Source: JAKPUX01 sp964436305
Lineage (GTDB): Bacteria; Zhuqueibacterota; Zhuqueibacteria; Residuimicrobiales; Residuimicrobiaceae
Assembly (NCBI GenBank): GCA_964436305.1
Contig: CAYTCI010000005.1
Coordinates: 24,080 to 88,079 of the forward strand
DNA: 64,000 nucleotides
Reading direction: 5' to 3'
The number at the start of each line of letters is the position of its first letter. Position 1 is the stretch's first letter. The position numbers were made by a program, and so were the translations under genes. The notes beneath the pieces were generated by a model. It was not told the origin of the DNA. It searched no databases and was given only the letters and a program-made list of their open reading frames with translations. Of the stretch, positions 54,401 through 62,716 are shown in pieces.

Positions 54401-54832
54401 ATCATTCAAGAGGATCCGCACGATGGTATTGCCGCCGAAACGCAACCGCACCGGCTGTTCGCGGTCGCTGTTGATGGTGGCCCAGCTGTAGACGATCCGC
54501 GCGTACCAGACCTTCTCCGTCGTCGTCAGGATCTTCCAGCCGTACCAGGGCTGGAGGTCGGTGAAGCCGTTCTGGAGCGGCGCCAGGTAGAGCCAGGGGC
54601 TGCTGCCGGCCGGTGCGGCGGCATTGGCCGACATCTCCCCGGGACGCGGCGACAGGCCGGGTTCCGCCAGGGCCGCCTCGTCCGAGAGATCACCAAAGCC
54701 GACGGTGCGGATCTCAAAGGGGCCGTTGGTCAGCCAGAGCGGAATGGTGCCATCCGGCCGCAGCGGCAGGGATTCTCCTCCCCGGCCGGCCGCCGAAAGC
54801 AGCAGGATCAGCAGCAAACAGGTTCGTTTCAT
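51428..54832 (-). CDS. Exported GH38 alpha-mannosidase
   Basis: This 1134-residue protein has a signal peptide (MKRTCLLLILLLSAAG). An N-terminal extension of about 300 residues includes a galactose-binding-like sandwich (about 80-200). The GH38 barrel starts with the zinc motif 'MPMTHMDIGYTNPQP' (His328, Asp330) and has the probable nucleophile Asp439 in 'AVYNDVPGQSW'. A helical linker and C-terminal beta-sandwiches follow (to 1134). It should release alpha-mannose in the periplasm or at the surface. No sorting domain is present at its C-terminus, unlike its operon neighbour. It overlaps both neighbours by 4 bases. Compared with the 880-residue GH38 at 36870-39512 it has the extra N-terminal domain and signal. 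Confidence 0.9.
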   Translation of the reverse strand: MKRTCLLLILLLSAAGRGGESLPLRPDGTIPLWLTNGPFEIRTVGFGDLSDEAALAEPGLSPRPGEMSANAAAPAGSSPWLYLAPLQNGFTDLQPWYGWKILTTTEKVWYARIVYSWATINSDREQPVRLRFGGNTIVRILLNDSTAYRSLHEINAVRDGLSAEVTLRKGLNRLLVVTATSYRNIAAAFFEPIRFDWGFYCRITSPADGVLPGVTLQAELERISADFSLTPTFFYRQKDGRLRQKYLLEIRAGLTGMPEARLSLPALKETIRLGNVAAGITSHAIWLPERTGPLQTTARLQWREAALERSVELKPLPHFELYFMPMTHMDIGYTNPQPVVVERQLQTLDQAIAKCTADPDFCWTIETLWQLENYRLARTPAAFDKLIALIKAGRIAVSPIYTNPYTGWVSEAEMAAAFRLAEIYHQRYGLDYFTAVYNDVPGQSWALPQYLRQAGVRVLVDGINELFSDYKYQKHLPKVFRWAGASRDTVLLYLTEAYVEGARYGLERDTTAVANRIWHRVNNLLQRGYPWNKILISAAFSDNSGIALNQYEQAREWNRHYAWPRFVIATLNDFGRAVAAQDQRSLRTVRGDWTSDWDILYQGETRRMIEYREVQNQLPGVEMLATLASALYPETISGAEEINAIYTDLLNFSGHGSGLEYGLGSREENLYTDAVRAEAVHGAWMRTRALRERLLYRLTAPKESFDSHGVMVYNTLGWSRSVPVEIAFPESDRSRYGVVDLASGKPLPVHQNGAQLCFIAPEVPGVGRRQFELVPAPGEEPSARPDSTATIENATYRVSRSEQGWLILDKRNGALLLDPAALLPSLVPLRKRFQLGESFAPLDLRRGALQVERNPVYEEITSSWADPLFRSLRLRLWHDLDRIDVAVELDLSGQKAVEHTEEYGLAFAFNAPGGTIRCETLGGWTGLADRFAGAGHTSFSIRRATEIESASSRFMLASPDCRVFALDTLRGSTTLIANLLNTFPESWNRNEEKQGLVTWRFSLARADSAIADAGAFGWEAACAPLVRRSYYTRSEPLQTFLTLSNPRLQLISLRPAGEPGRYELLIRNSDPGGRQEATLHSELLFAGARVRHLDLLGRPQGSHPVSGGSLTLSLGANEFVRLCIERGEPSRSTR

Positions 54833-56730
54833 CGCAGGTACATCATCTTTCTGGTTTCACGCCATCCCGGACCTTCGAGGAGGTAGAAATAGACACCGCT
54901 GCCCAGGTTCTGCGGCTCCCAGCGGGTCGTATAGCGGCCGGCCGGCATCGCCCGCCCCTCGAAGAGGGTCTCGACCACCTGGCCGAGTCCATTGCAGATG
55001 CGCAGCGTCACCCGGCCCGCAGCCGGCAGCTCGAAGGCGATGGTGGTGACCGGATTGAAGGGATTGGGATAATTCTGCAGCAGGCGGAAGGCCTCCGGCG
55101 CCGCAGCGGCTTCTGCCACCCCGCTCGCCAGTCCGGCCGTCGCCAGCTTGATGAAACGCGGCCGGTAGACATCGGCAATGTTCAGATTCTCGGCAAAGCT
55201 CAGGGTGTTGACGTTGTAGCTGATCAGCAGTGAATCGGCATCGGAGAGCGAGGGATGCGCCTTGGCATTGTAGATAAAAACGTTGCCGGAGATCCTGACC
55301 TCCGGGGCCTGATAGATCTCGCTGTAAAAGCCGAAAGGACCGACCGGCGAATCGCCGATGCGGATCGCTACCGACGAACCGAGCTGAAATACGAGCAGAT
55401 AGCGGTCCCCCACCTCGGTGATGCTGAACTCCTGCGAAAGCCGGTCGGTGATCCCGGCGCAGGCGGCCGGATCGCTGCCCCAGCCGCTGCCGTCCCAGAA
55501 CTGCCACTGGCTGAAATCAAGGAGGTGCTCCGGCAGGACCCTGCTGGCGATCAGGCTCTTGCCCGAAGCGTCATCGCGCGGCGCGTAGATATAGAGATAG
55601 CCATCGTAATGACGGTTGCCGCTCTCGCGGGCGTTGGGCAGGATCGCCTGGCCGAGGGCGGCGGTCAGCACGCCCTCCTTGAGGAAGAAGGGCAGGTCGG
55701 TCTGCTGCACCTGCACGGGATAGTGGTTCTCGTCAAGCCGGAACGAGAGGATCACCACGCCGTTGAGGGCGAAATCGAAAGCCCCGCCGCCGGTGGTATG
55801 GAGACGGAGGGCGAAGACGTGGAAGAGGCTGTCGACGCGGACCCCATCCATCAGCCAATAGAGGTCGTTGGGCTCTGCCGTAGCGGTGGCTGGTGTAAAG
55901 ACCGCGCGCGGCGCCGTCCCGTTGGTGCCCCACAGGAAGGAGAGGCGCCCGGGGTCGGGCTGGTTGCCGCGCAGGAAGGCGAGGGTGTTGTTGACGATGG
56001 TCGAGTTGACCCGTTTGCCGGCAGCATCCACCTGGCCGATGAAGGTATCGCTGAAGAGGATGAGGTGGTCCTGCCCCTGCGGCTGTTCGCAGCCATCGAG
56101 GGGGATGGAGTAGATGCCGTCGGCGCCGGTCCAGCCGGAGGTACGCTTGAAGAGGGCATCCCACGCCCCCGCCCTTTCAACCCCGAACTCCTCCGGGCAG
56201 CTGGCAGTGGCAGGGATCGCGATCCGGTTGGGGTAGGAGAAGGGCGCCCAGCTGTCCTGACCGGAACAAAGGAGGCCGCCGGTGGCCTTGGTCACCAGAT
56301 AGCCGAGCTTGAAGCAGCCCTCGGTCTCGCCGGTGCGCAAGCGGACATCGACGGTGATGGTCGCCGGATTGGTGTGGGCGTAGCCCTGGTCCGAGATCAG
56401 GCCGCTCCATTGCATCTCGCCCTCAAAGCCGGCGGCCGGGTAGCAGGACTCAAGCGAGTCGGTCCAGGCGGCGCTGGCTTCGAGGTCGCCCGAACCCAGG
56501 CTGGAGCGATAGACCGCCTCCAGCACCTGCCAGTCGCGCGGCAGGAGCAGGCCGAGGACGCCCCTGTGGGCATTGGGCTCCGGCACGTCATTGGCGAGGA
56601 TGGTGATCTGTACGGTGATCTCGCTGTTACGGTCCGCCGCGGCGGGCTGGGTGATCTGGGTGATCTTGCATCCGCAGAGCAGGGTCGACATAAGCAGGAG
56701 GATTCCTTTGATAAAGTATGTGCGTCTCAA
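54829..56730 (-). CDS. Lipoprotein with DUF4185/DUF5005-like domain and T9SS sorting domain
   Basis: This 633-residue protein starts at TTG, overlapping the PorV-like stop (TTGA). It has a lipobox at Cys21 (LLCGC). Residues 35-165 look like a cohesin-like or Ig-like sandwich ('VLGLLLPRDWQVLEAVY', 'TNPATITVDVRLRTG'). Residues 185-530 form a propeller-like DUF4185/DUF5005 region with 'HLILFSDTFIG' and 'NSTIVNNTLAFL', echoing the cytosolic paralogue at 50337. The C-terminus is a T9SS domain ('FRLLQNYPNPFNPVTTI' to 'RKMMYLR'). Having both a lipobox and a T9SS domain is unusual. It probably acts at the cell surface on the operon's glycan. Confidence 0.75.
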   Translation of the reverse strand: MRRTYFIKGILLLMSTLLCGCKITQITQPAAADRNSEITVQITILANDVPEPNAHRGVLGLLLPRDWQVLEAVYRSSLGSGDLEASAAWTDSLESCYPAAGFEGEMQWSGLISDQGYAHTNPATITVDVRLRTGETEGCFKLGYLVTKATGGLLCSGQDSWAPFSYPNRIAIPATASCPEEFGVERAGAWDALFKRTSGWTGADGIYSIPLDGCEQPQGQDHLILFSDTFIGQVDAAGKRVNSTIVNNTLAFLRGNQPDPGRLSFLWGTNGTAPRAVFTPATATAEPNDLYWLMDGVRVDSLFHVFALRLHTTGGGAFDFALNGVVILSFRLDENHYPVQVQQTDLPFFLKEGVLTAALGQAILPNARESGNRHYDGYLYIYAPRDDASGKSLIASRVLPEHLLDFSQWQFWDGSGWGSDPAACAGITDRLSQEFSITEVGDRYLLVFQLGSSVAIRIGDSPVGPFGFYSEIYQAPEVRISGNVFIYNAKAHPSLSDADSLLISYNVNTLSFAENLNIADVYRPRFIKLATAGLASGVAEAAAAPEAFRLLQNYPNPFNPVTTIAFELPAAGRVTLRICNGLGQVVETLFEGRAMPAGRYTTRWEPQNLGSGVYFYLLEGPGWRETRKMMYLR

Positions 56731-57668
56731 AATGCCAACCCCACACTAAAACGGTGAACGTCTGAGAAGATGAGTTCCGACTGGACAAAGGCATAGTCGA
56801 TTTTCAGGGTCACGCCCGCCATCGCCGGGGTGACGAGGCCGAAACCGCAGGCAAGCTTGCCCTCGTCGGTGTTGAAACGATAGCCGCCACGCAGATAGAG
56901 CAGGTTGCGCAGCTGCAATTCGGTGCCAAGATTGACCACCTCGACGTTATCGGTGGCATGGACCAGCTCAACCCCGGCGGTGAGGCCCATCTCCTGATTC
57001 TGGAAGAGTTCGTCGGTGGCGTTGAGGCGGAAGAGCAGCGGCGTCCGGTAGGTCTGATCGACGATCTTCATATCCGGGCCGAAATGCTGCAGGGCGAAGG
57101 CGAGACGAAGGTGGCGGAAGCCGGTGTAGTAGAGGGCGCCGACGTCGAAGAGGACGTTGTTGAGGCTGTAATCGTCGAGTTTCTCGTTGACGTACTTGAG
57201 CTGCCCGCCGATGGAGAGCTTGTCGGTGAACATCCGCGCGGCGGCGAGGCCGATCATCGCATCCCCGGCGCTGACCATACGGCCGGTGCCCTCGGGATGG
57301 GTGACGGTGGTCTCCTCGAAATCCTCGATGGCAAAGGAGAGGGCGCTGACGGCGATGCTGAAGGTCTTGAAGGGAATCGCGACCGCCGCTGCCATCTGCT
57401 TGCTGTTCACCAGCCAGGCGTTGTGCGAGAAAGCGGCCTGGTAGCGGGTCGCATAGGCCAGGCCGGCGGGATTCCAGAAGACGGCATTGACCTCCCTGAC
57501 ATCGCCGGCAACCGCCTCGCCCATGGCGCTCTCACGGGCGCCGACCCCGATCTTGAGAAACTGCAGGCCGCCTGAGCCGGTCTTGGCGAAATCGAATCCG
57601 TAATTGTATTGGGCGAGAGCCAACACCGGCAGCAGCAGCCATCCTGCGACAATTGCTTTTATTTTCAT
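56727..57668 (-). CDS. PorV/PorQ-like outer-membrane barrel protein
   Basis: This 313-residue protein has a signal peptide (MKIKAIVAGWLLLPVLALAQ). The family hallmarks are 'FLKIGVGARESAMGEAVAG' and 'AVFWNPAGLAYATRYQAAFS', with alternating beta-strands and a C-terminal 'FSVGLAF'. It is homologous to the plus-strand protein at 8146-9159, and its gene order after a receptor and a secreted protein is the same. By family knowledge it is an outer-membrane barrel linked to type IX export. It lies 9 bases after the secreted FN3 protein gene and overlaps the next start by 4 bases. Confidence 0.85.
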   Translation of the reverse strand: MKIKAIVAGWLLLPVLALAQYNYGFDFAKTGSGGLQFLKIGVGARESAMGEAVAGDVREVNAVFWNPAGLAYATRYQAAFSHNAWLVNSKQMAAAVAIPFKTFSIAVSALSFAIEDFEETTVTHPEGTGRMVSAGDAMIGLAAARMFTDKLSIGGQLKYVNEKLDDYSLNNVLFDVGALYYTGFRHLRLAFALQHFGPDMKIVDQTYRTPLLFRLNATDELFQNQEMGLTAGVELVHATDNVEVVNLGTELQLRNLLYLRGGYRFNTDEGKLACGFGLVTPAMAGVTLKIDYAFVQSELIFSDVHRFSVGLAF

Positions 57669-57677
57669 AGTCGTCTT

Positions 57678-59489
57678 CTACTTTATGATGAGTAAAGTGC
57701 CTTTGGCACCGCCCACAGTGGATTCGACCGTCCAGAAATAGATCCCGGGGGCCGGGCGCTGCCGGGCATCCGTGAGCTGGTCCCAGGTCTCCTCGCCGGA
57801 AACCGGGCTGCGATGCCGCATGGTTTTGATCAACTCACCGTTGCTGGTGTAGAGGCGGATGGTGCATTCGGCGGGCAGATTGGTCCAGACGATCGAGTTC
57901 TCCGCGCCGCTGACCGGGAAACCGGAGGTGATGCGAAAGGGATTGGGAAAGACGGTGACATTCAGGGTGTTGGCCGCCGGGCTGCGGATGGCATAGACCG
58001 CGGTGGTATTGCGGTTGGTCATGCCGCTCTCGTTGCCATCCTTGTCAGCCGAGGTGACATAGTAGTAATAACCGGCGCCGAGGCTGATGGTCCCATCCTC
58101 CATGATCCACTTGTTCTTCTCGGTGTTGAAGAAGCGGGTCACGTCGGTGGGACGGCTCGGCCGGATCACCCGCAGCTGCTCGTAGGGGCCGATGAAGGAG
58201 ATGCTGCTGCGGTAGACGCGGTATTCATAGAAATCGGCGGCGCCGGTCAGGGGATCGACCCAGCCGGCGTCAACCGGCTCCCAATTGAGGGTGATCGACT
58301 GGTTCTCCGGCACCGGGATGATCTGCAGGGCCGGAGAAGGCGGCGGCAAGGTCTTGACCGCATAGTTGTTTTTATAAAGTTTGTAAGCCTGATCGATGCT
58401 GTCGAAGAGCAGGTCCTCTCCGAGCATCAGCTGCCGCTGCGCCTCCAGCCCCTTGCGGGCGTTTTCGAGCGAGAGGCCGGCGACCGCCTCGGCAAGGATG
58501 ATCCGCACCGAATCGCCGGGGGCCAGGTCGTAGGGACCGGCCGCCATCAGCATAAAGGGCGAGAGATGATCCGTATCACTCGCCTGCAAACTCTTGTTCT
58601 GGCCGCTGAGAATGGCATAGAGGTCAGCCGCCGAGCTGCTGGTCGTGGTGAAGAAGCGTTCGTTGTTGAGCAGCTGGGCATAAAAGACGACCGCGGGCTG
58701 GGCCAGACCGCCCCGGGCCGGGGTCGCGTCGATCAGAGCATATCCGGCATAGCCGGGCGTGCGCAATTCGTTCTTGTCATCCCAGTAGTTGCCGACATCG
58801 GTCGGCAGGGTATAGTTCGGGGTATCGTCCCAGGAGTAGAGGGTCAGATACTCGTCGTCGTAGCGGACGAAATCATCGGTGCGGTTAAAGTCATCTCCCC
58901 AGCCGTTATGGACGACGAAATCCTGGTAGCTCGGCCGGATCAGATAGGGAAAGCCGAGATAGAGGTCGGAGAGGCCAGCGGCGTTGCGGTTGTAAAAGGT
59001 GTATTCCAGGAGGATAAAATTGTTGATTCCGGGAAAGCTCCAGGCGCGGCTGGTGCGGCGGACCTCGACCTTCTCGGTGGTGGTCAGGCGCATGGTAATG
59101 CGCTGTTCCGCATCGGCGGGATTGAAGCCGCTGTTCTCGATAAAATTGTCGGTTTTTTCGATCGCCGCGAAGGCGCCGTTATCGACGTAGGTAAAGGGGC
59201 CATTTTCGGTGAAGAAGAGAGCGCCGTTGGCGTGGCGGCCGCCGATCCAGAGGCCGGCGCCGAGCATGTAGGAGCGCTGGTCGTCCTTGATCATCGACTC
59301 CGGTCCGCCGGGCCAGTCCATGCTCGGATAGTACTGAAAGCGGTTGGTGGGATCGGGGGCGCCGAGGGTGCCGTCGTCCTTGACGGTCTCCCAGAGGGTG
59401 CCGCGATCATGGATCCTGAATTCGGCCTTGCGCGCCTGGGCAAAGAGCGGCAGGGGGAGCAGCAGGATGCAAAGCAATTTATGGTTCAT
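57678..59489 (-). CDS. Secreted FN3-containing protein of the receptor cassette
   Basis: This 603-residue protein has a signal peptide and AAGGG 9 bases before its ATG. The N-terminal half (about 20-370) is beta-rich with 'YMLGAGLWIGGRHANGALFF', 'INNFILLEYTFYNRNA' and 'LAPGDSVRIILAEAVAGLS'. A fibronectin-III domain follows (about 385-500: 'SITLNWEPVDAGW', 'FYEYRVYRSSI', 'YYYYVTSADKDGNESG'). The C-terminal FlgD-like segment is 'VTVFPNPFRITSGFPVSG' to 'GTLLIIK'. The whole plan parallels the 1051-residue protein at 4960-8115, which sits in the same position after a SusC-like receptor. No enzyme motif was recognised. A role as receptor partner or ligand collector is inferred from that conserved order. 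Confidence 0.75.
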   Translation of the reverse strand: MNHKLLCILLLPLPLFAQARKAEFRIHDRGTLWETVKDDGTLGAPDPTNRFQYYPSMDWPGGPESMIKDDQRSYMLGAGLWIGGRHANGALFFTENGPFTYVDNGAFAAIEKTDNFIENSGFNPADAEQRITMRLTTTEKVEVRRTSRAWSFPGINNFILLEYTFYNRNAAGLSDLYLGFPYLIRPSYQDFVVHNGWGDDFNRTDDFVRYDDEYLTLYSWDDTPNYTLPTDVGNYWDDKNELRTPGYAGYALIDATPARGGLAQPAVVFYAQLLNNERFFTTTSSSAADLYAILSGQNKSLQASDTDHLSPFMLMAAGPYDLAPGDSVRIILAEAVAGLSLENARKGLEAQRQLMLGEDLLFDSIDQAYKLYKNNYAVKTLPPPSPALQIIPVPENQSITLNWEPVDAGWVDPLTGAADFYEYRVYRSSISFIGPYEQLRVIRPSRPTDVTRFFNTEKNKWIMEDGTISLGAGYYYYVTSADKDGNESGMTNRNTTAVYAIRSPAANTLNVTVFPNPFRITSGFPVSGAENSIVWTNLPAECTIRLYTSNGELIKTMRHRSPVSGEETWDQLTDARQRPAPGIYFWTVESTVGGAKGTLLIIK

Positions 59490-59560
59490 GGCAGGCCCTT
59501 TTCAGTTAGCCTTTTCATTACTTGTGAAGTCACACTCCTCACAAAGTGGCAAAGATAACA

Positions 59561-59705
59561 GGGAAAAAAGAGAACCGCGCGCAGAGCCGCAGAGACAAGC
59601 TAAAAGCCAACCCAGCAATATTTTCAGCTCTCCGTTTTGCCGCTGTGCCTCAGTGAGATTAACACTGTTTTTTCTTTTTCGTCTCTGCATCTTTGCGCGA
59701 TATTT
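59561..59705. repeat. Imperfect inverted repeat of the 'cgcagagacgcagag' type, intra-operon
   Basis: Between the receptor stop and the FN3 protein gene lies a 216-base gap. In it the arms 59578-59596 and 59681-59699 are reverse complements at 16 of 19 positions, and a related 'gccgctgtgcctcagtgag' stretch lies between them. Purine-rich, 'gcagagac'-type motifs like these form dispersed intergenic repeats in many environmental genomes, so this is probably an interspersed element. Its right edge is 6 bases from the receptor stop codon. It may act as a transcript-processing or attenuation site inside the operon. Confidence 0.6.
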
Positions 59706-62693
59706 TTAGAACGAATATCTCATCCCCATATAGATCCGGCGGGTTTCGAAATAGTTCTGCCAGCCGATATCATAGCCATCGACGTCGACCGTCGAGACTG
59801 TCCCCTTTTCGATGAAATTTTTGGTGGCCTCGCTGTCGAAGAGGGCATCGCCGTAGGAACGCAGGTTCTTGCGGTTCAGCAGGTTGGTGATGTTCATATA
59901 CCAGCTCATGGCATGTGCGCCCCAGAGGCGGAACTGTTTTTCCAGCTTGAGGTCGAAGGTGTAGATGGCCGGGAAGCGGTAATTGTTGTAGGTGTCCGGC
60001 GCATCGGTCGCGGTCAGATAAGTGAAGGCCTGGCCGCTGTAGTAATTGAAGAGGAGGCTGAGACTGCTCTCCTGCAGGAGGCGGTCGACCGCCGCGGTGC
60101 TGCTGGTTTTGGGCAAACGCAGATAGCTGTTGACGCGCAATACGTGGGGCCGCGAGAAGCTCTTCTCGACCGGGATGCGCTTGTTGACATCCGCATCCCA
60201 GGTGTAAGTCGCGTTGCCCGCGCCGTCGTAACGAATGACGCCCGGGGTCGCCCGGCCCTCGGTGGCACGGGAAAAGCTGTAGTTGACATCGAAAAAAAGA
60301 ATATCGCTGAAGAGGGTATGCACCGCCGCCTCGATGCCGCGCGAGTCGCCATAATCGCCGGCCAGGTAGCTCTGGTAGGAGGCGTTGGGCGTCGTGACCT
60401 GGTTGAAAGGATCCCAACCGTAGATGTGATGGTCGAAGAGGCCGATCCGTTCCTGGGTCTGGTCGAAAACATCCTTGTAATAGGCGACGATATCGACCAC
60501 GGCGATCCGTTCAAAGCTCTGTTTGAACCCCGCTTCGAACTGGATCGTCTTCTGGGGCTTGAGGGGCTGGTTGGTGAAACCGACCACCCGCTCGGCATCG
60601 CCGTCGTTGGAGGCGATGTGGGCCGGGGCGCGTCCCTCGGCGGCCGCGGTGGTGCGCTCGGCGATGATCTTTTTGACGATGTACTCGGGGCGGAAATAGC
60701 CGATCTCAAACATCTGGTCCAGCGGCGGCATCTGGTAATAGTGGCCGTAATTGAAATGCAGCAGGGACTTGTCGCTGATCGGAAAGGAGACGCCGAAGCG
60801 GGGACTGACCATGTGATAGCGCTTGGCCGTCTGGTGCGGTTTGGCGAGGACATTGTTAAAGGCGTACTTGACATGGCCATTGGCATCGATCTGGTCCTTG
60901 TCGGGATCGAGGGCCGAATCGTAAGCGGGATCGATGGCCAGATTGTAGAGGGTCGTCGGCGCGAACCAGGTATAATTGGGGTCAAAATAGTCATAGCGCA
61001 GGCCGATGTTGAGGATCATGCTCTCGAACTCCATCTTGTCCTGAAGAAAGAGGGCGGCCTGCAGCGGATGATAGGTATTCATCAGCCCGCGGTTGAGCCA
61101 GAGGGATTTGTCGCGGGTGAATGAGGGAACCCGATAGCTCTCCCGTTCGTCGTAGGTATTGTAGCGCAACTCCACACCGCTCTTGAGCAGATTGTTGCGG
61201 TCGAACTGCCAGTTGACCGTGCCGGTTAGCGAGACATCGCCGGTGAGGAGATCATTATAGAGAGCCGGGGCATAATGGTCGAAGGGCTCATCTTCATAGC
61301 CATCCCAGCGGTGGAAGCCCCACAGGGTGGGCTTTTGGCTCGCTCCGGTCAGGCTGAAATCACCCGGTTTTTCCTTGAAGTGCGACCAGTAGGTGCTCAG
61401 TTTGAGATCGTAATAGAGGCGTTCGCTGAGGAGGTGCGTCAGGCCGGTATTGATCAGCCAGGTATAGGTATCGAGCAGGGAGCCCCAGCCGCGGTAATAC
61501 TTGGCCTGGTTGGTGAAATCCCCGTTCTCCTGCAGGGTGCAGTGGGCGTCATGGTTATAGAATCCGGTGAGCTTGATCTTGGTGCTCTTGGGATTCCAGG
61601 CCAGGTTGAACATCAGGTTTTGCGTATCGCGCGAGTCGCGCGGATGCGGCAGGGCATAGGCGGCCTTTTTGAGCTGCAGCGAGGTGAAAAAACCGACCGG
61701 GGCGCCGCGCAGCTTGAAGAGCGGACCATCCAGACTGAGGGTGCCGGTGTAATCGGGGATCTTGCGATAGTCATAGATCTGGGCCTGACGTCCGGCGGTC
61801 CACCAGGCGGGATCGAGAGTGCCGTCGGCCAGGGTGTGGGCGCGGAACTCCTTTTCGGTCTTGTGATCGTAGAGATAGTTGCCGAAATGGTGCTGCCCGG
61901 CGAGGCCGTAGCTGAAATCGGCCGAACCGTGCAGGGCGTCGCCGCCCTCGCGGGTGACGATACTGACGACACCGGACTGGGCCTCGCTGTATTCGGCGGT
62001 GAAGCCGCCGGTCATCACCTGGACCTCCTTGACCGCCTGCATCGGGACATTGGTGAAAGAACCGCCCCAATCGGCGCGCCCCATGACCAGGTTGCTCACC
62101 CGGGCGCCATCGATGAACCACTTGACCTCGTCCTGACTGCCACCGCGGACAGCATAGCGGGTCTCTCCTTTGCCCGCCGAACCCAGTCCGCCGGCGACCG
62201 GGATGGGATCGAAAAAGACGCCGGCCTGGACCATCAGCCCCTGCTTGGTGTCGCGCATCGGGATGCGCTCGAACTCGCGGATGCCGAGGTTCTGGATGCT
62301 GGCCGTGACGTCCTTCTGGATCACCGGCGCCTCGGCGTAGACCGTGACCTCCTTGCCGAGGGCGATCGCCTCATCCGCCATCCGGATGCGCAGATTGGTT
62401 GTGAGATCGACCTTGACGACGACGTTCTCAACGATCACGGTTTGTTTGCCGATCATGCTCGCTTTGACCGTATAGACGCCGGGCGGCACCTGCAGGACGA
62501 AAAAAGAGCCGTCGAGGCCGGCGGAGGCGCCCAGGGTGGTCCCCACCAGCGACACATTGACCCCGGGCAGCGGCGCACCGCTCTCCCGGTCGACAGCGGT
62601 GCCGGCGATCTTGCCGGTCGTACCCGCCTGCACTATTCCGGCTGCCACCAGCCATGCGAGCAACAACCCTTGTGCAAATTGCACTCGTTTCAA
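59706..62693 (-). CDS. SusC-like TonB-dependent outer-membrane receptor
   Basis: The start is set at TTG because AGGAGG lies 6 bases upstream and the product then begins with a clean signal peptide (MKRVQFAQGLLLAWLVAAG). In-frame ATG 62720 overlaps the permease stop but has no spaced ribosome site. The 995-residue protein has the carboxypeptidase-regulatory domain ('GTTGKIAGTAVDRESG', 'PLPGVNVSL', 'VPPGVYTVKA'). A plug follows ('WFIDGARVSNLVMG', 'EAQSGVVSIVTREGGDAL'), then a long barrel ending in 'GMRYSF'. It should import oligosaccharides with TonB energy. It follows two ABC permease genes, so outer- and inner-membrane transport are encoded together. Confidence 0.92.
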   Translation of the reverse strand: MKRVQFAQGLLLAWLVAAGIVQAGTTGKIAGTAVDRESGAPLPGVNVSLVGTTLGASAGLDGSFFVLQVPPGVYTVKASMIGKQTVIVENVVVKVDLTTNLRIRMADEAIALGKEVTVYAEAPVIQKDVTASIQNLGIREFERIPMRDTKQGLMVQAGVFFDPIPVAGGLGSAGKGETRYAVRGGSQDEVKWFIDGARVSNLVMGRADWGGSFTNVPMQAVKEVQVMTGGFTAEYSEAQSGVVSIVTREGGDALHGSADFSYGLAGQHHFGNYLYDHKTEKEFRAHTLADGTLDPAWWTAGRQAQIYDYRKIPDYTGTLSLDGPLFKLRGAPVGFFTSLQLKKAAYALPHPRDSRDTQNLMFNLAWNPKSTKIKLTGFYNHDAHCTLQENGDFTNQAKYYRGWGSLLDTYTWLINTGLTHLLSERLYYDLKLSTYWSHFKEKPGDFSLTGASQKPTLWGFHRWDGYEDEPFDHYAPALYNDLLTGDVSLTGTVNWQFDRNNLLKSGVELRYNTYDERESYRVPSFTRDKSLWLNRGLMNTYHPLQAALFLQDKMEFESMILNIGLRYDYFDPNYTWFAPTTLYNLAIDPAYDSALDPDKDQIDANGHVKYAFNNVLAKPHQTAKRYHMVSPRFGVSFPISDKSLLHFNYGHYYQMPPLDQMFEIGYFRPEYIVKKIIAERTTAAAEGRAPAHIASNDGDAERVVGFTNQPLKPQKTIQFEAGFKQSFERIAVVDIVAYYKDVFDQTQERIGLFDHHIYGWDPFNQVTTPNASYQSYLAGDYGDSRGIEAAVHTLFSDILFFDVNYSFSRATEGRATPGVIRYDGAGNATYTWDADVNKRIPVEKSFSRPHVLRVNSYLRLPKTSSTAAVDRLLQESSLSLLFNYYSGQAFTYLTATDAPDTYNNYRFPAIYTFDLKLEKQFRLWGAHAMSWYMNITNLLNRKNLRSYGDALFDSEATKNFIEKGTVSTVDVDGYDIGWQNYFETRRIYMGMRYSF

Positions 62694-62716
62694 AGGATAC
62701 CTCCTGACAGCGAAAT

